Source of the DNA: Rhodococcus sp. 1168
Lineage (GTDB): Bacteria; Actinomycetota; Actinomycetes; Mycobacteriales; Mycobacteriaceae
Direction: 5' to 3'
Assembly: GCF_002091955.1 (NCBI RefSeq)
Contig: NZ_MKKY01000055.1
Span: 124,001-188,000, forward strand
DNA length: 64,000 nt
Translations under genes and position numbers: made by a program
The notes under the pieces: model-generated
What the model was told of the DNA's origin: nothing
The model's input: only the letters and a program-made list of their open reading frames with translations
Databases searched by the model: none
Shown: positions 1 through 8,995 of the stretch, in pieces
Numbering within the stretch: position 1 is the stretch's first letter
How the letters are laid out: each line of letters begins with the position of its first letter

Positions 1-57
1 TGCCGCGAACTATGCCAGAGGGGTACGACACGATCGGTCGGTTTTTCGAACCAGCTG

Positions 58-897
58 TCACAACCCGCGAATCAGAGCACGCACCGGTGTCGGGTCCCGT
101 CCGAGCAACGCCTTGGTCACCATTCCGCCGGCAAGGAAGTCTCGATCGTCGTAGAACTCGAACATCGCCCCGAGCCTGGCGCGACCATCGACGCCGAGAC
201 TCTGCCCAAAAGTGTGCATCCATTGCGCGACATCGAGTTGTTCCACCGCCACCGACCGTGACGTCATCTCCCCGGTCAGTCGAACTACGTCGCCGACGCT
301 CATTGCCTCGGGCCCGCCGAGTTCGTACGTGGCCCCGTGATGCTCTTCGGCTGCCAACAAGATTCGAGCGGCCACCTCGGCGACGTCGCCGAGGCTTACG
401 AAGGAAAACTTCGACTCGGTGCTGTACGGCACCACGAGGTCAGTGGATTCTCCGGTGAGGATCGATTCGAAATTCTGGGTATAGGCGCAGGGCTGCAGGA
501 TGGTCCAACGCATTTCGTGACGTGAGGCGAACGCCCGCAAGTCGTCCTCACATCGGGCTTTGTCCAGGTGGTGCGGCATCCGCGGACTGTAGGGCCACGC
601 GACCGAGTGGTAGAGAACATGATCCACCCCTGCCTCACTCGCGGCCTCCAACGCTCGCCGTAGCGCGGCAGGCTCGTCCGGATGCAGATTGGGTGCGATG
701 AAATACACCCCGGTGCAGCCGGTGAATGCTGCCTTCAGACCCTCGCCGGTGTCCAGATCGATCGGATGATCCAGCGCGGTGCGGCTCAGCTGCCGGACCG
801 TGGCCCGCCCTTCGAGGGCGGCGACCACGGCCTTTCCGGTCTTGCCTGTGGCACCGACGACGGCAATGTCGGTGCCACAGGCGGTTTCACTGTTCAC
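58..897 (-). CDS. NmrA-family NAD(P)-binding protein (atypical SDR)
   Basis: A 279-residue protein with an N-terminal Rossmann nucleotide-binding motif, GATGKTG, at about residues 15-21. This is the arrangement of NmrA-like and NAD(P)H:quinone-reductase-like atypical short-chain dehydrogenases. The canonical YxxxK pair of classical SDRs is not obvious, which fits the NmrA group (redox sensor or quinone/azo reductase). It starts with GTG, nine bases after the hyuB stop, and is the last gene of the long minus-strand cluster, so it is probably co-transcribed. Its role there is unknown; redox sensing or reduction of a pathway intermediate is a guess. Confidence 0.8.
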   Translation of the reverse strand: MNSETACGTDIAVVGATGKTGKAVVAALEGRATVRQLSRTALDHPIDLDTGEGLKAAFTGCTGVYFIAPNLHPDEPAALRRALEAASEAGVDHVLYHSVAWPYSPRMPHHLDKARCEDDLRAFASRHEMRWTILQPCAYTQNFESILTGESTDLVVPYSTESKFSFVSLGDVAEVAARILLAAEEHHGATYELGGPEAMSVGDVVRLTGEMTSRSVAVEQLDVAQWMHTFGQSLGVDGRARLGAMFEFYDDRDFLAGGMVTKALLGRDPTPVRALIRGL

Positions 898-906
898 GGG
901 CGATCG

Positions 907-2838
907 TCAGCTGTCGAGGAAGTCGTACTTGGCGAACTTCGCACCGCCGGAGAGCCGTTCGTAACCGGGCCCCCGATCGAAGAAAGGCTCGTCGTCCGCG
1001 CGTGCGCCGCGCATCTCGCCGCGGAGCTTCTCCGACGCCGACGCATCTGCATTCGCCTCGCCCTCGGCGATGACCACACCATAGTCCGTGGCAGCAGCTT
1101 CGCGAGATACTTTGTTCCACAACACATCGCGCTCCACTTCGTCGATGGGACGCTCGAGCGGATCGCCCCAGCCTCCACCGCCCGTGGTACGGATCCGGAA
1201 CGTCTCCCCGGCACGGATCGGCTCCGCGTCGGTGAGCGCGTCGAAGAGCCGCTCGTTGGGCTCACCCGGGTTTATCACCACGGAGAACGGCGACCCGGCC
1301 TTGCCACCCTTGACGCCCCAGCAGGCGAGGATGGAGCGGTCGGCGATGGACATGAAGTGCGCATCCTTGAGCATGCGAATGTGCTTCTCGTAGCCGAGGC
1401 CACCGCGGTAGCGTCCGGCGCCGCCTGAATCTTTTGCCAGGCCGAGCTTTTCGACGATGAAGGGGAACCGGCTCTCGGTGAATTCGGTGGGCAGATTTCG
1501 CGAGTCCGGCACCACGTGAATGGTGTCCTCACCGTCCGCGTAGTAGCGACCGCCCGAGCCACCGCCGAGCACCTCACGCATGAGGTAGGACTGGCCCTCG
1601 AAATCCTCACCGTAGACGCCGGTGTAGCGGATGGTCTCCTGGTCAGCGGGCATGTTGCCGTCGACGGCCTTCGCGATGGCACCGGTGAGCACGCCGAGCA
1701 GCCGCAGGATCACGAACGTGCGGGCGTTGGTGGGCGCCGGGAAGATCGGAGTGATCAGCGTGCCAGGCTCCGGGAACTTCATCTCGATCAGAGGGATGAT
1801 GCCCTCGTTGACGTCGAGCTCGGCCATCCGCTCCGGGGTGTCCGCGAGGCTGCGGAGGACAGGGGCCAGCCACTTCGCCAGGAAGTTGCCGTCGGAGTAG
1901 TCACCGCAGTGGTTGATCGGCCCCTTCGCCTGCGGGCCGGTGCCGGTGAAGTCGAGTATCAGCCGCTCGCCGCCCTCGTCCTCGGGCGCGGTCTTGGTCA
2001 TCGTGATTCGCTGCACGTGCAGCATCGGCTCATCGACGCCGTCGTGCTCGGCGTAGTCCTCCCAGGTGTATTCGCCAACAGGGATCTTGGACAGGATCTC
2101 GCGCCGATATGTCTCGGTGCAGGCGTCCATCGAAGCGTCGAAGCAGCCCTCGATGGTCTCGACGCCGTAGCGCTCGAACAGTTCCGTCAGCCGACGTGCG
2201 CCCATCAGGCAAGCCGAGCACTCGGCGTCCAGGTCGGCGGCCAACGCGTCGGGCATCCGGGAGTTGCGGGTCATGATCCGCAGCGCAGCCTCGTTGGGCA
2301 CGCCTTGGTCCCACAGCTTGATCGGCGGGACCATCAGTCCCTCCTCGTAGACCGAGGTGGCGCCGGACGGCATGGAGCCGGGGCAGCAGCCGCCGATGTC
2401 GTCGTGGTGGCCGAAGGCCTGCACGAACGCGACGACGGAGGGCTCGTCCGCACCGGGAAGCGTCGCGAAGACGGGGACCGTGACGCAGAGGTCGGGGAGG
2501 TGGCCGATGCCACCCTCGGAGAGGTAGACGTCGTTGTGGAAGAAGACGTCCCCGGGCTTCATCGTGTCGATGGGGAAGTCGCGGACTACCGGCTGCACCA
2601 ACGCCGAGTAGGAGCGGCCGGTGAGCTTGCGCATGTTCCGGTCGTAGATTCCTGCGCGGAAATCATGCGCATCGCGGATCATCGGCGAACGGGAGGTCCG
2701 CGCAATGGCAGTCTCGACCTCCATTTCGACGCTCGCGAGGTAACCGGCCACGATCTCGACGAGAACGGGGTCGGGCGCGGGTGCGTCGACGGGAGTCAAT
2801 CGGTAGGGCTTGTTGTTCACCATGTCGATGACAGTCAT
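907..2838 (-). CDS. hyuB: Hydantoinase B/oxoprolinase family protein, HyuB-like subunit
   Basis: About 643 residues, the usual length for HyuB/OplaH C-terminal subunits. The N-terminal third carries the family segment GDVFFHNDVYLSEGG followed by a HLPD element, and the C-terminal third has the glycine-rich GGGSGGRYYADGE and TTGGGGWGDP stretches typical of these subunits. The ATG overlaps the hyuA stop (ATGA at 2835-2838), so the two are translationally coupled and very likely form one enzyme. The family includes N-methylhydantoinase, 5-oxoprolinase and acetophenone or acetone carboxylases. ATP-dependent opening of a cyclic amide or ureide fits the neighbouring pyrimidine genes, but the substrate is not determined. 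Confidence 0.88.
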   Translation of the reverse strand: MTVIDMVNNKPYRLTPVDAPAPDPVLVEIVAGYLASVEMEVETAIARTSRSPMIRDAHDFRAGIYDRNMRKLTGRSYSALVQPVVRDFPIDTMKPGDVFFHNDVYLSEGGIGHLPDLCVTVPVFATLPGADEPSVVAFVQAFGHHDDIGGCCPGSMPSGATSVYEEGLMVPPIKLWDQGVPNEAALRIMTRNSRMPDALAADLDAECSACLMGARRLTELFERYGVETIEGCFDASMDACTETYRREILSKIPVGEYTWEDYAEHDGVDEPMLHVQRITMTKTAPEDEGGERLILDFTGTGPQAKGPINHCGDYSDGNFLAKWLAPVLRSLADTPERMAELDVNEGIIPLIEMKFPEPGTLITPIFPAPTNARTFVILRLLGVLTGAIAKAVDGNMPADQETIRYTGVYGEDFEGQSYLMREVLGGGSGGRYYADGEDTIHVVPDSRNLPTEFTESRFPFIVEKLGLAKDSGGAGRYRGGLGYEKHIRMLKDAHFMSIADRSILACWGVKGGKAGSPFSVVINPGEPNERLFDALTDAEPIRAGETFRIRTTGGGGWGDPLERPIDEVERDVLWNKVSREAAATDYGVVIAEGEANADASASEKLRGEMRGARADDEPFFDRGPGYERLSGGAKFAKYDFLDS

Positions 2839-4937
2839 CAGTGCGCTCCGTTCGAGTCGAGATTCCTGGTGATGCGAATGTTGCCGAAATTGTCGATGCG
2901 AGCGGAGAATCCGGGATCCACCGGCACCGTGGAGCTGAACTCTTCGATGACGGCGGGGCCGTCGATGGTGTCGCCGGCGCCGAGAGCCGTGCGATCGTAG
3001 ATAGCGGTCTCGTGCCACCCGTCGAAGTACGCCTGACGCGTTCCCGTCCGGGCTACTTCTGCACCGGTGCCGTCGCCGATCTCGGTGAGCACCGGGCGCT
3101 TGATCGGGCCGATACCGCTGACCCGTAGGTTGACCCACTCGACGAATTGGCTCTTGTCACTGCGGAAGTCGTAGCCGTAAAGCTCACGGTGAGCGTCGTG
3201 GAACGCCTCCGCCGCTTGGTCCATCGTCTCCTGGGTGATGTCGCCGTCGACGATCGGCACGCGAACCTCGAAGGCCTGACCGAAGTAACGCAGATCCGCG
3301 GTGCGTGCGTATTGGCGATCCTCGAGCGCGAAGCCCTCTCCTGCCAGTGCGGCATCCGCACGCTCGGCGAGAACTTCGAGTTCGGACTGCAGGTCCTCGG
3401 CACGCAGGCGGTCGTGCCGACTGACGTGAGTCTGGACGTAATCGTTGCGCACATCCACTGTCAGCAGACCGAAGGCCGATACGTTACCTGGATTGAGCGG
3501 TACCAGAACATCTTTCAGTCCCAGGATGTCCATCAGTCGGCAGGCGAGCAGCGAACCGGATCCACCGAACGTCACGAGGGTGAAGTCGCGTACATCGAGT
3601 CCGCGCTTGACGGAGATCTGACGAAGCGCGTTGGCCTGATTCCAGGCGGACACCTCGAGGATTCCGGTGCCACAGGCCTCGATCTCCAGCGACAACTCGT
3701 GTGACAGCTCTTCGATACCCTTGCGCGCCAGATCGGTATCGAGCGGAATCTCGCCGCCGAGCAGGTGCGGAGGTATCCGGCCGAGCAGGACATGCGCGTC
3801 GGTGATGGTCGGTGCGGAACCGCCGTTGCCGTAACACATCGGGCCGGGATCGGCGCCGGCAGATTGCGGGCCGACGCGCAGTGTTCCCTCGGGCGTCATC
3901 CAAGCAATAGAACCGCCGCCGGCACCGACGGTGACCACGTCGATCATCGGGATCTTCGACGGGTAGTTTCCGACGCGTCCCTCGGTGGTCAACGCAGGCT
4001 CGCCGTGGACGACGACCGTCACGTCGGTGGAGGTACCGCCGCCGTCGCAGGTGAGAACGTGATCGACGCCGGCCGCGCTGGCCACCAGGGCAGCGCCGAG
4101 AGCGCCTGCTGCCGGTCCGGACAGAACGGTCGTGATCGGCTGATTGACAACCTCTTTGGCGGAGAGGACGCCGCCGTTGGACTTCATCACATAGAACGGG
4201 ACGTCGCGTGCCTCGCCGGACTCGGTAGCGAACTCACGCAACCGGGTGGCGATGTTGTTGACGTAGTTGCGAATGTTGGGCTTGACCGCCGCATCCACGA
4301 GCGTGGTGATGGACCGCTCGAATTCGCGGTATTCGCGCAGAACCTCGGTGGAGATGCTGACGGTGGCCTCAGGGTACTCCTCGAGGAGTATGTCCCGAAC
4401 ACGCTGCTCGTGAGCAGGATTGGCGTAGGAGTGCACGAGGCACACGCCCAGGGTCTTGACGCCTTCGGCTTTGAAGAACCGTGCAGCTTCGCGCACATCG
4501 TCGTCGTTGAGCGGGCGAATTTCGGTGCCGTCGAAGTACAACCGACCACGAATGGTGCGGACGCGATGTGCCGGAACGATGCGCTCGGGCTTGACCCAGA
4601 AGTACGAGTTGCCGTAGCCGTCGGGAACCGACTGGCGAGCAATCTCGAGAACATGCTCGTAGCCCTCGGTGGTGATGAACCCGAGGTTCTCGACCTTGCC
4701 TTCGAGCAGCTTGTTGGTAGCAACGGTGGTGCCGTGACTGACTGCGCTGAGCGAGTCGCCTGTTACCCCGAGCTGCTGCAGGACCTTGTCGATCCCGGCG
4801 AGGAATCCTTCGGCTGGATCGGCCGGAGTGGAGGGAGTCTTCGTGGTGGCCATCTCACCGGACTCTTCGTCCACTGCCACCACATCGGTGAATGTTCCAC
4901 CGGTGTCGATTCCGACCCGAATCTTTCTTGGCTCCAC
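2838..4937 (-). CDS. hyuA: Hydantoinase A/oxoprolinase family protein, HyuA-like subunit
   Basis: A 699-residue protein. The N-terminal phosphate-binding loop DTGGTFTD (residues 11-18) is the ASKHA-type nucleotide site of Hydant_A/oxoprolinases, and a second glycine-rich ATPase element (LTCDGGGTSTDV) lies near residue 300. The GTG start at 4937 is chosen because AAGGAGG precedes it at good spacing and because the protein then begins right before the DTGGTFTD motif; the open frame extends further upstream but without family similarity. HyuA supplies the ATP-dependent half of the HyuAB complex. A promoter region with a perfect TTTGGCAC/GTGCCAAA inverted repeat lies about 100 bp upstream. Confidence 0.88.
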   Translation of the reverse strand: MEPRKIRVGIDTGGTFTDVVAVDEESGEMATTKTPSTPADPAEGFLAGIDKVLQQLGVTGDSLSAVSHGTTVATNKLLEGKVENLGFITTEGYEHVLEIARQSVPDGYGNSYFWVKPERIVPAHRVRTIRGRLYFDGTEIRPLNDDDVREAARFFKAEGVKTLGVCLVHSYANPAHEQRVRDILLEEYPEATVSISTEVLREYREFERSITTLVDAAVKPNIRNYVNNIATRLREFATESGEARDVPFYVMKSNGGVLSAKEVVNQPITTVLSGPAAGALGAALVASAAGVDHVLTCDGGGTSTDVTVVVHGEPALTTEGRVGNYPSKIPMIDVVTVGAGGGSIAWMTPEGTLRVGPQSAGADPGPMCYGNGGSAPTITDAHVLLGRIPPHLLGGEIPLDTDLARKGIEELSHELSLEIEACGTGILEVSAWNQANALRQISVKRGLDVRDFTLVTFGGSGSLLACRLMDILGLKDVLVPLNPGNVSAFGLLTVDVRNDYVQTHVSRHDRLRAEDLQSELEVLAERADAALAGEGFALEDRQYARTADLRYFGQAFEVRVPIVDGDITQETMDQAAEAFHDAHRELYGYDFRSDKSQFVEWVNLRVSGIGPIKRPVLTEIGDGTGAEVARTGTRQAYFDGWHETAIYDRTALGAGDTIDGPAVIEEFSSTVPVDPGFSARIDNFGNIRITRNLDSNGAH

Positions 4938-5037
4938 GCTTCCTCCTTGATTTGGTTCGTAGACAGCACGACCGCCGATCGGGGTCTGTGCGTGCCTGAC
5001 GTCTAGTGATATTGGACTCCTTCCGAGCGCCAGTATC

Positions 5038-5056
5038 TTTGGCACAAGGTGCCAAA
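5038..5056. promoter_or_regulatory. Candidate operator upstream of hyuA (inverted repeat TTTGGCAC-N3-GTGCCAAA)
   Basis: Perfect 8-bp arms with a 3-nt spacer, centred about 110 bp before the hyuA GTG. It contains TGGCA-N5-TGCC followed by AAACCGGCA (through 5062). Nearly the same composite occurs upstream of the barbiturase gene (20644-20667), at a similar distance. The binding protein is inferred to be one of the two PucR regulators in the cluster. Confidence 0.55.
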
Positions 5057-5126
5057 CCGGCACGGCGAATTTGTGTTTCCTCAGGCGATGACCGGGTGGG
5101 GGACTGTCACACATTGCGATGGCAAC

Positions 5127-5168
5127 GCGAAAGGCCGCTCTCCCTGACACGGGAGAGCGGCCTTTCGC
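5127..5168 (-). terminator. Hairpin terminator after coxG
   Basis: Perfect 17-bp arms (5127-5143 and 5152-5168) with an 8-nt loop, 40 bp beyond the coxG stop and before the hyuA promoter region. There is no long T run on the minus strand, as is common in high-GC actinobacteria. It suggests that coxMSLG and hyuAB are separate transcription units. Confidence 0.7.
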
Positions 5169-5209
5169 AGTCGAGCAAGCGCTGGGAGTTGCAGCCCAGC
5201 AGTGATGAC

Positions 5210-5869
5210 CTACCGTTCTTTTCGAACCAGGATGCCGCCCATGAGAACTCCGGCCAAAGCGATGGCCGCCCCGGCCGCAGCGGCAACCAAGACACTCTGC
5301 GCCGACGCACCTGCCGGCGCCGGACCTGCGGCGATCCGTCCGCCGGTAGCGGCAGCGATCTGCGGGAGAGCACCAGCGGCGACCTCGGAGACACCGGCCT
5401 CCACAGCGACCACGGTGGCCTCCGGAATGCCGTTCGCGATGACGCCGTCGAGTCCGTTGAAGAACACGCCCGCCATCTTCTTGGCGACACCGGTGATCAT
5501 CCGCTGACCGACACCGCCGACCATCCCGCCGACGACGGCATCGGCGTCGTAACTCAGGAGGGTGCCGCCATTTTCCGTCGGCTCCAACCGGATGGTGACA
5601 TCGGCGCGCACCGTGCCCGGCGCTCCCGCTCCGGAAGCGGTCATCACGAAGGACTCGGGCCGGTTCTGCTGCGAGAGCCGGACCTCGCCGTCGTAGGTGC
5701 CCTTGATTGCTGCCACACCGGCGATCAACGAGAGCTTGTAGTGGTCGTCGCTCAATTGATCGAGTGACTGGACGCCGGGGATGGTCGCCGCCAGAACTCG
5801 GCCGTCCTGCATGCTGTCGTACACCTCGGCGGGAGGTGCTGTCAACTGCGCGGTGCCTGCGATTCTCAT
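5210..5869 (-). CDS. coxG: CoxG-like SRPBCC protein (carbon monoxide dehydrogenase subunit G family)
   Basis: 219 residues. The N-terminal ~150 residues form a SRPBCC/START-type domain of the CoxG family, starting with the typical AGTAQLTAPPAEVYDSM pattern. A hydrophobic alanine- and glycine-rich segment at about 187-212, ending in basic RKER, looks like a C-terminal membrane anchor. In carboxydotrophs CoxG recruits the molybdenum hydroxylase to the membrane. Here its ATG overlaps the coxL stop (ATGA at 5866-5869), so it is the last gene of the coxMSLG operon and probably anchors or docks the dehydrogenase to the respiratory chain. Confidence 0.85.
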   Translation of the reverse strand: MRIAGTAQLTAPPAEVYDSMQDGRVLAATIPGVQSLDQLSDDHYKLSLIAGVAAIKGTYDGEVRLSQQNRPESFVMTASGAGAPGTVRADVTIRLEPTENGGTLLSYDADAVVGGMVGGVGQRMITGVAKKMAGVFFNGLDGVIANGIPEATVVAVEAGVSEVAAGALPQIAAATGGRIAAGPAPAGASAQSVLVAAAAGAAIALAGVLMGGILVRKER

Positions 5870-8358
5870 GAGTTCTCCTTGGGTGATTCATCTTCCGACT
5901 CGGCACTTGCGTGTAAGAGTCGGAGCTCGAACAGGTCTGATGGGGAAATGGGCATCGAGGTGATCGCGAAGCCCTCGGCGTCTTCGATCGCTGCTGCGAT
6001 GACTGCCGTGGTCGGAATGACTCCGGCCTCACCGGCGCCCTTCATGCCGAGCGGATTGAGGCCGGACGGGGTGACGGTGTGGTCGATCTCGATCGTGTCG
6101 GGTACCTCGGTGACGAAGGGCAGCAGAAAATCCATGAAGGATGCGTTGAGCAACTGTCCGTGCTCGTCGTAGACGATCTTCTCGTAGAGCGCCCCGCCGA
6201 TTCCCTGTGCGACGCCGCCGTGAATCTGGCCCTCGACGATCCTCGGGTTGATCACATTGCCGCAGTCGTGCACGACGGCATACCGCTCGACGTGGATCTC
6301 TGCCGTGACCGGGTCGGTCTCCACGATGGCGGCATGGATACCGGATGCGAAGGTCGACCTCGGGGGAGAGTAGTAGCCGGTGGCTTCCAACCCCGGCTGC
6401 TCGCCCTCGGGGATCGGCGGAATGGTCATGTCGGTGTCCACGTTGGCGAACTGTGTCGCAAGGCGGGACTCCGCATCGAATGCGTACCGAAGCGGATTCG
6501 ACAGTACAGCAACAATTCCGAGCGCGATGGACGTGCCGTCGGCGCCCGGTTCGGTGCCGATTTTGCAGACGTGTCCGCCGCGCAGTTCGAGGTCGAGTGG
6601 ATCGATCTCGAGTGCGTTGCCGGCGACCTTCTTCGCTTTCTCCGCCACCATCTGCGCTGCCACATGAAAGGCCGAACCCGCCATGACCGCGCCACGGGAA
6701 GCAAAGGTGCCTACTGCATAACCGAATCGACGAGTATCGCCGGTCACGATCTCGATATCGGACATGTCCACGCCCAAGTCGTCGGCGACGATCTGCGCGA
6801 AGGTCGTCTGATGACCCTGGCCCTGAGTAGTGAGCCCGGTGGCTCCCTTGATCTTGCCGGAGGTTTCGATCAGTACATGGGCGCCCTCGTACGGTCCGGG
6901 TCCGGTGCCCTCGACATATTGGCCGATCCCGATGCCGACCGAGCGACCCTCTGCCGCAGCCTGTTTCTTGTACGCGGGGAAACTGTCCCAGTCGATCAAG
7001 GCTTTCAGTTTGTCGATCCCGGCCTGGTAGTCACCGGTGTCGTAGATCAGCGGACGGCCGTCCTGGAACATCAGGCCGAAGTCGTACGGCATCTCCTCGG
7101 GCCTGATGATGTTCTTCTCGCGAACCTCGATTCGGTCCTTACCGAGATACTTGGCGATCGCGTCCATCGACCGCTCCATCGCGAAGACACCTTGCGGCCT
7201 GCCGGCACCGCGATACGGGATGACGATCACGGTGTTGGTGTAGAGCGAATAACCGTTGACGCGGAAGGACACCGGCTTGTACGGGCCGAGCACCTGCGTC
7301 GCAGTGTTGATGAGGACGATGATCCCGTACGGCAGGTAGGCGCCATTGTCGTGCCAGAGCGTGAAGTCGAATGCGAGCATGCGGCCGTCGTCGTCGAACC
7401 CAATCGTGACTTCCTGCACCTGACCGCGTTCGTGGGCGCTCGAAATGAAGTGTTCACGGCGGTCTTCCACCCATTTGACCTCGTTCGAGATGCCGGCTTT
7501 GCCCAATTGTCGGGCAGCCCAGGTCACCATGACTTCCTCTGGCCAGGGATGCATGATCTTGACGCCGAAGCCGCCGCCGACGTCGGGAGCGATGCAGTGC
7601 ACCTTGTTCATCGCCATGCCGAGTCGTGCTGCGACGGCTGCGCGAACGGAAGTCGAGGTCTGCGTCGACGACCAGAACGTCAGTGTTTCCTCGTCGCTGT
7701 CCCAGCGTGCGTAGACACCCTTACCTTCCATGGGCATCGACGCGGACCGTTCCACCTCGAGATTCAAGGTGATCCGATGCGGCGCTCTCGCCAACTCTGC
7801 ATCGATGTCACCGAAGCCGTGGTGCAGGTGCGCAGCGACGTTGTCCGGCACATCGTGGTGAACCTGGCGATCGGCGCGGCGAGCTGTATCGATACCCACC
7901 ACCGGATCGAGGATCTCGTAGGTGACCTCGATCTTCGCGCACGCATCCTCGGCGACATACCGATTGCGTGCCACCACCATGACGATCGCCTCGCCGACGT
8001 GATTGACCTCGTCTTTGGCCAACGGAAAGCCGTTGCGGGGAGCGATGATTGCGGGGTGCGGAATCAGAAGCGGGAGCCCTTCGGCCATCGCTTCGGAATC
8101 CTCGGCCAAATCCTCGTACGTGTAGACGGCATGGACACCCGGCATTTCCAGTGCTGCGTCCACTTCGATGTCGGTGATCCTTGCGTGCGCGTGTGGAGAG
8201 CGAACGAACGCCGCGATCAGTGCCCCATGCCCCAGATCGTCGAGGTACCTACCCTCCCCGCTGAGCAGTCGGGTGTCCTCCGAGCGTGCCAGCGGCTGAC
8301 CGAACAGGGGGGCGGTGCTGTTGGATGTCTTTGCTGCGGTCTTGTTTGCGATACTCAT
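5866..8358 (-). CDS. coxL: Molybdenum hydroxylase large subunit, form II CoxL family (candidate uracil/thymine dehydrogenase)
   Basis: About 830 residues, xanthine-dehydrogenase-family molybdopterin-binding subunit. The active-site loop reads PYRGAGR, the form II signature, rather than the CSFR loop of true CO dehydrogenases, so CO is unlikely to be the substrate. The catalytic glutamate motif GAGEAG is present near the C terminus. Start ATG 8358 overlaps the coxS stop. Downstream coxG, upstream coxS/coxM and a nearby XdhC complete a molybdenum enzyme set. Gene context (permease, barbiturase, amidases) suggests that it hydroxylates uracil/thymine to barbiturate/5-methylbarbiturate; this is inferred, and xanthine or another azaheterocycle remains possible. 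Confidence 0.88.
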   Translation of the reverse strand: MSIANKTAAKTSNSTAPLFGQPLARSEDTRLLSGEGRYLDDLGHGALIAAFVRSPHAHARITDIEVDAALEMPGVHAVYTYEDLAEDSEAMAEGLPLLIPHPAIIAPRNGFPLAKDEVNHVGEAIVMVVARNRYVAEDACAKIEVTYEILDPVVGIDTARRADRQVHHDVPDNVAAHLHHGFGDIDAELARAPHRITLNLEVERSASMPMEGKGVYARWDSDEETLTFWSSTQTSTSVRAAVAARLGMAMNKVHCIAPDVGGGFGVKIMHPWPEEVMVTWAARQLGKAGISNEVKWVEDRREHFISSAHERGQVQEVTIGFDDDGRMLAFDFTLWHDNGAYLPYGIIVLINTATQVLGPYKPVSFRVNGYSLYTNTVIVIPYRGAGRPQGVFAMERSMDAIAKYLGKDRIEVREKNIIRPEEMPYDFGLMFQDGRPLIYDTGDYQAGIDKLKALIDWDSFPAYKKQAAAEGRSVGIGIGQYVEGTGPGPYEGAHVLIETSGKIKGATGLTTQGQGHQTTFAQIVADDLGVDMSDIEIVTGDTRRFGYAVGTFASRGAVMAGSAFHVAAQMVAEKAKKVAGNALEIDPLDLELRGGHVCKIGTEPGADGTSIALGIVAVLSNPLRYAFDAESRLATQFANVDTDMTIPPIPEGEQPGLEATGYYSPPRSTFASGIHAAIVETDPVTAEIHVERYAVVHDCGNVINPRIVEGQIHGGVAQGIGGALYEKIVYDEHGQLLNASFMDFLLPFVTEVPDTIEIDHTVTPSGLNPLGMKGAGEAGVIPTTAVIAAAIEDAEGFAITSMPISPSDLFELRLLHASAESEDESPKENS

Positions 8359-8993
8359 GCTCGGCCTGCCCGTCCGCCTACAGGATTGGTCTTGCATCGC
8401 ACTTTGCCCTCCAACGCGGCCCGGCTCGACGCGTCGTCTTTGCCGAGGGGGAACTCACCCGCTCGCTCGCGCTTGATCTCGGCAGCACGCAACACCGATG
8501 CCTTGATGTTCTGGTAACCGGTACACCGACAAATGTTGCCGGCAATCGCCTCGGTGGCTTCCTCCTGCGTCGGAGAGTCGTTCTCCTCGAGAAAAGCCGC
8601 GATAGTGGTGACGAAGCCCGGGGTGCAGAATCCGCACTGGAGTCCGTGGCAATCCATGAATGCTTGCTGCACAGGGTGCAAGGTGCCGTCCGGCTCGACG
8701 AGACCCTCCACCGTGGTCACGGACTGCCCTTCGAGACTGGCGGCGAGCATCAAGCAGGCACGGACGGGCTTGCCGTCCAACAAGATCGTGCATGCGCCAC
8801 AGACTCCGTGTTCGCATCCCACGTGTGTTCCGGTCTGCCGAAGATTGTGGCGGATTGCGTCCGAAGCGATGGTTCGTGCGGGAACGATGATCGTCTGCTT
8901 CGTACCGTTGAGCGTGAACGACACGACCACGTGTTGTTCGCCGGTCTCGGCCATCAAATCGGAAAGCTGTGTTTCGACGTCTCGGTTTGTCAT
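8355..8993 (-). CDS. coxS: Molybdenum hydroxylase [2Fe-2S] small subunit, CoxS family
   Basis: 212 residues. A plant-ferredoxin-type [2Fe-2S] centre is visible as CEHGVCGAC plus an upstream spacing residue set. The second, all-helical [2Fe-2S] domain shows CGFC and CRCTGY. It passes electrons from the molybdenum site in CoxL to the FAD in CoxM. The ATG at 8993 is preferred over the longer frame because the family starts shortly before the ferredoxin domain. The C-terminal ~40 residues past CRCTGY form an extension rich in charged residues. It is coupled to coxL by an ATGA overlap and lies 2 bp after the coxM stop. Confidence 0.92.
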   Translation of the reverse strand: MTNRDVETQLSDLMAETGEQHVVVSFTLNGTKQTIIVPARTIASDAIRHNLRQTGTHVGCEHGVCGACTILLDGKPVRACLMLAASLEGQSVTTVEGLVEPDGTLHPVQQAFMDCHGLQCGFCTPGFVTTIAAFLEENDSPTQEEATEAIAGNICRCTGYQNIKASVLRAAEIKRERAGEFPLGKDDASSRAALEGKVRCKTNPVGGRAGRA

Positions 8994-8995
8994 CG

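Noticed and set aside
1516..3000. Long plus-strand open frame opposite hyuB, and similar ones at 6079-8517 and 3765-5006
   Set aside because: They are antisense shadows of the high-GC hyuB, coxL and hyuA genes; no family motifs and no ribosome-binding sites.
4938..6032. Extension of the hyuA frame upstream to 6032
   Set aside because: It crosses coxG and the hairpin and has no similarity; the GTG at 4937 has a good ribosome-binding site.
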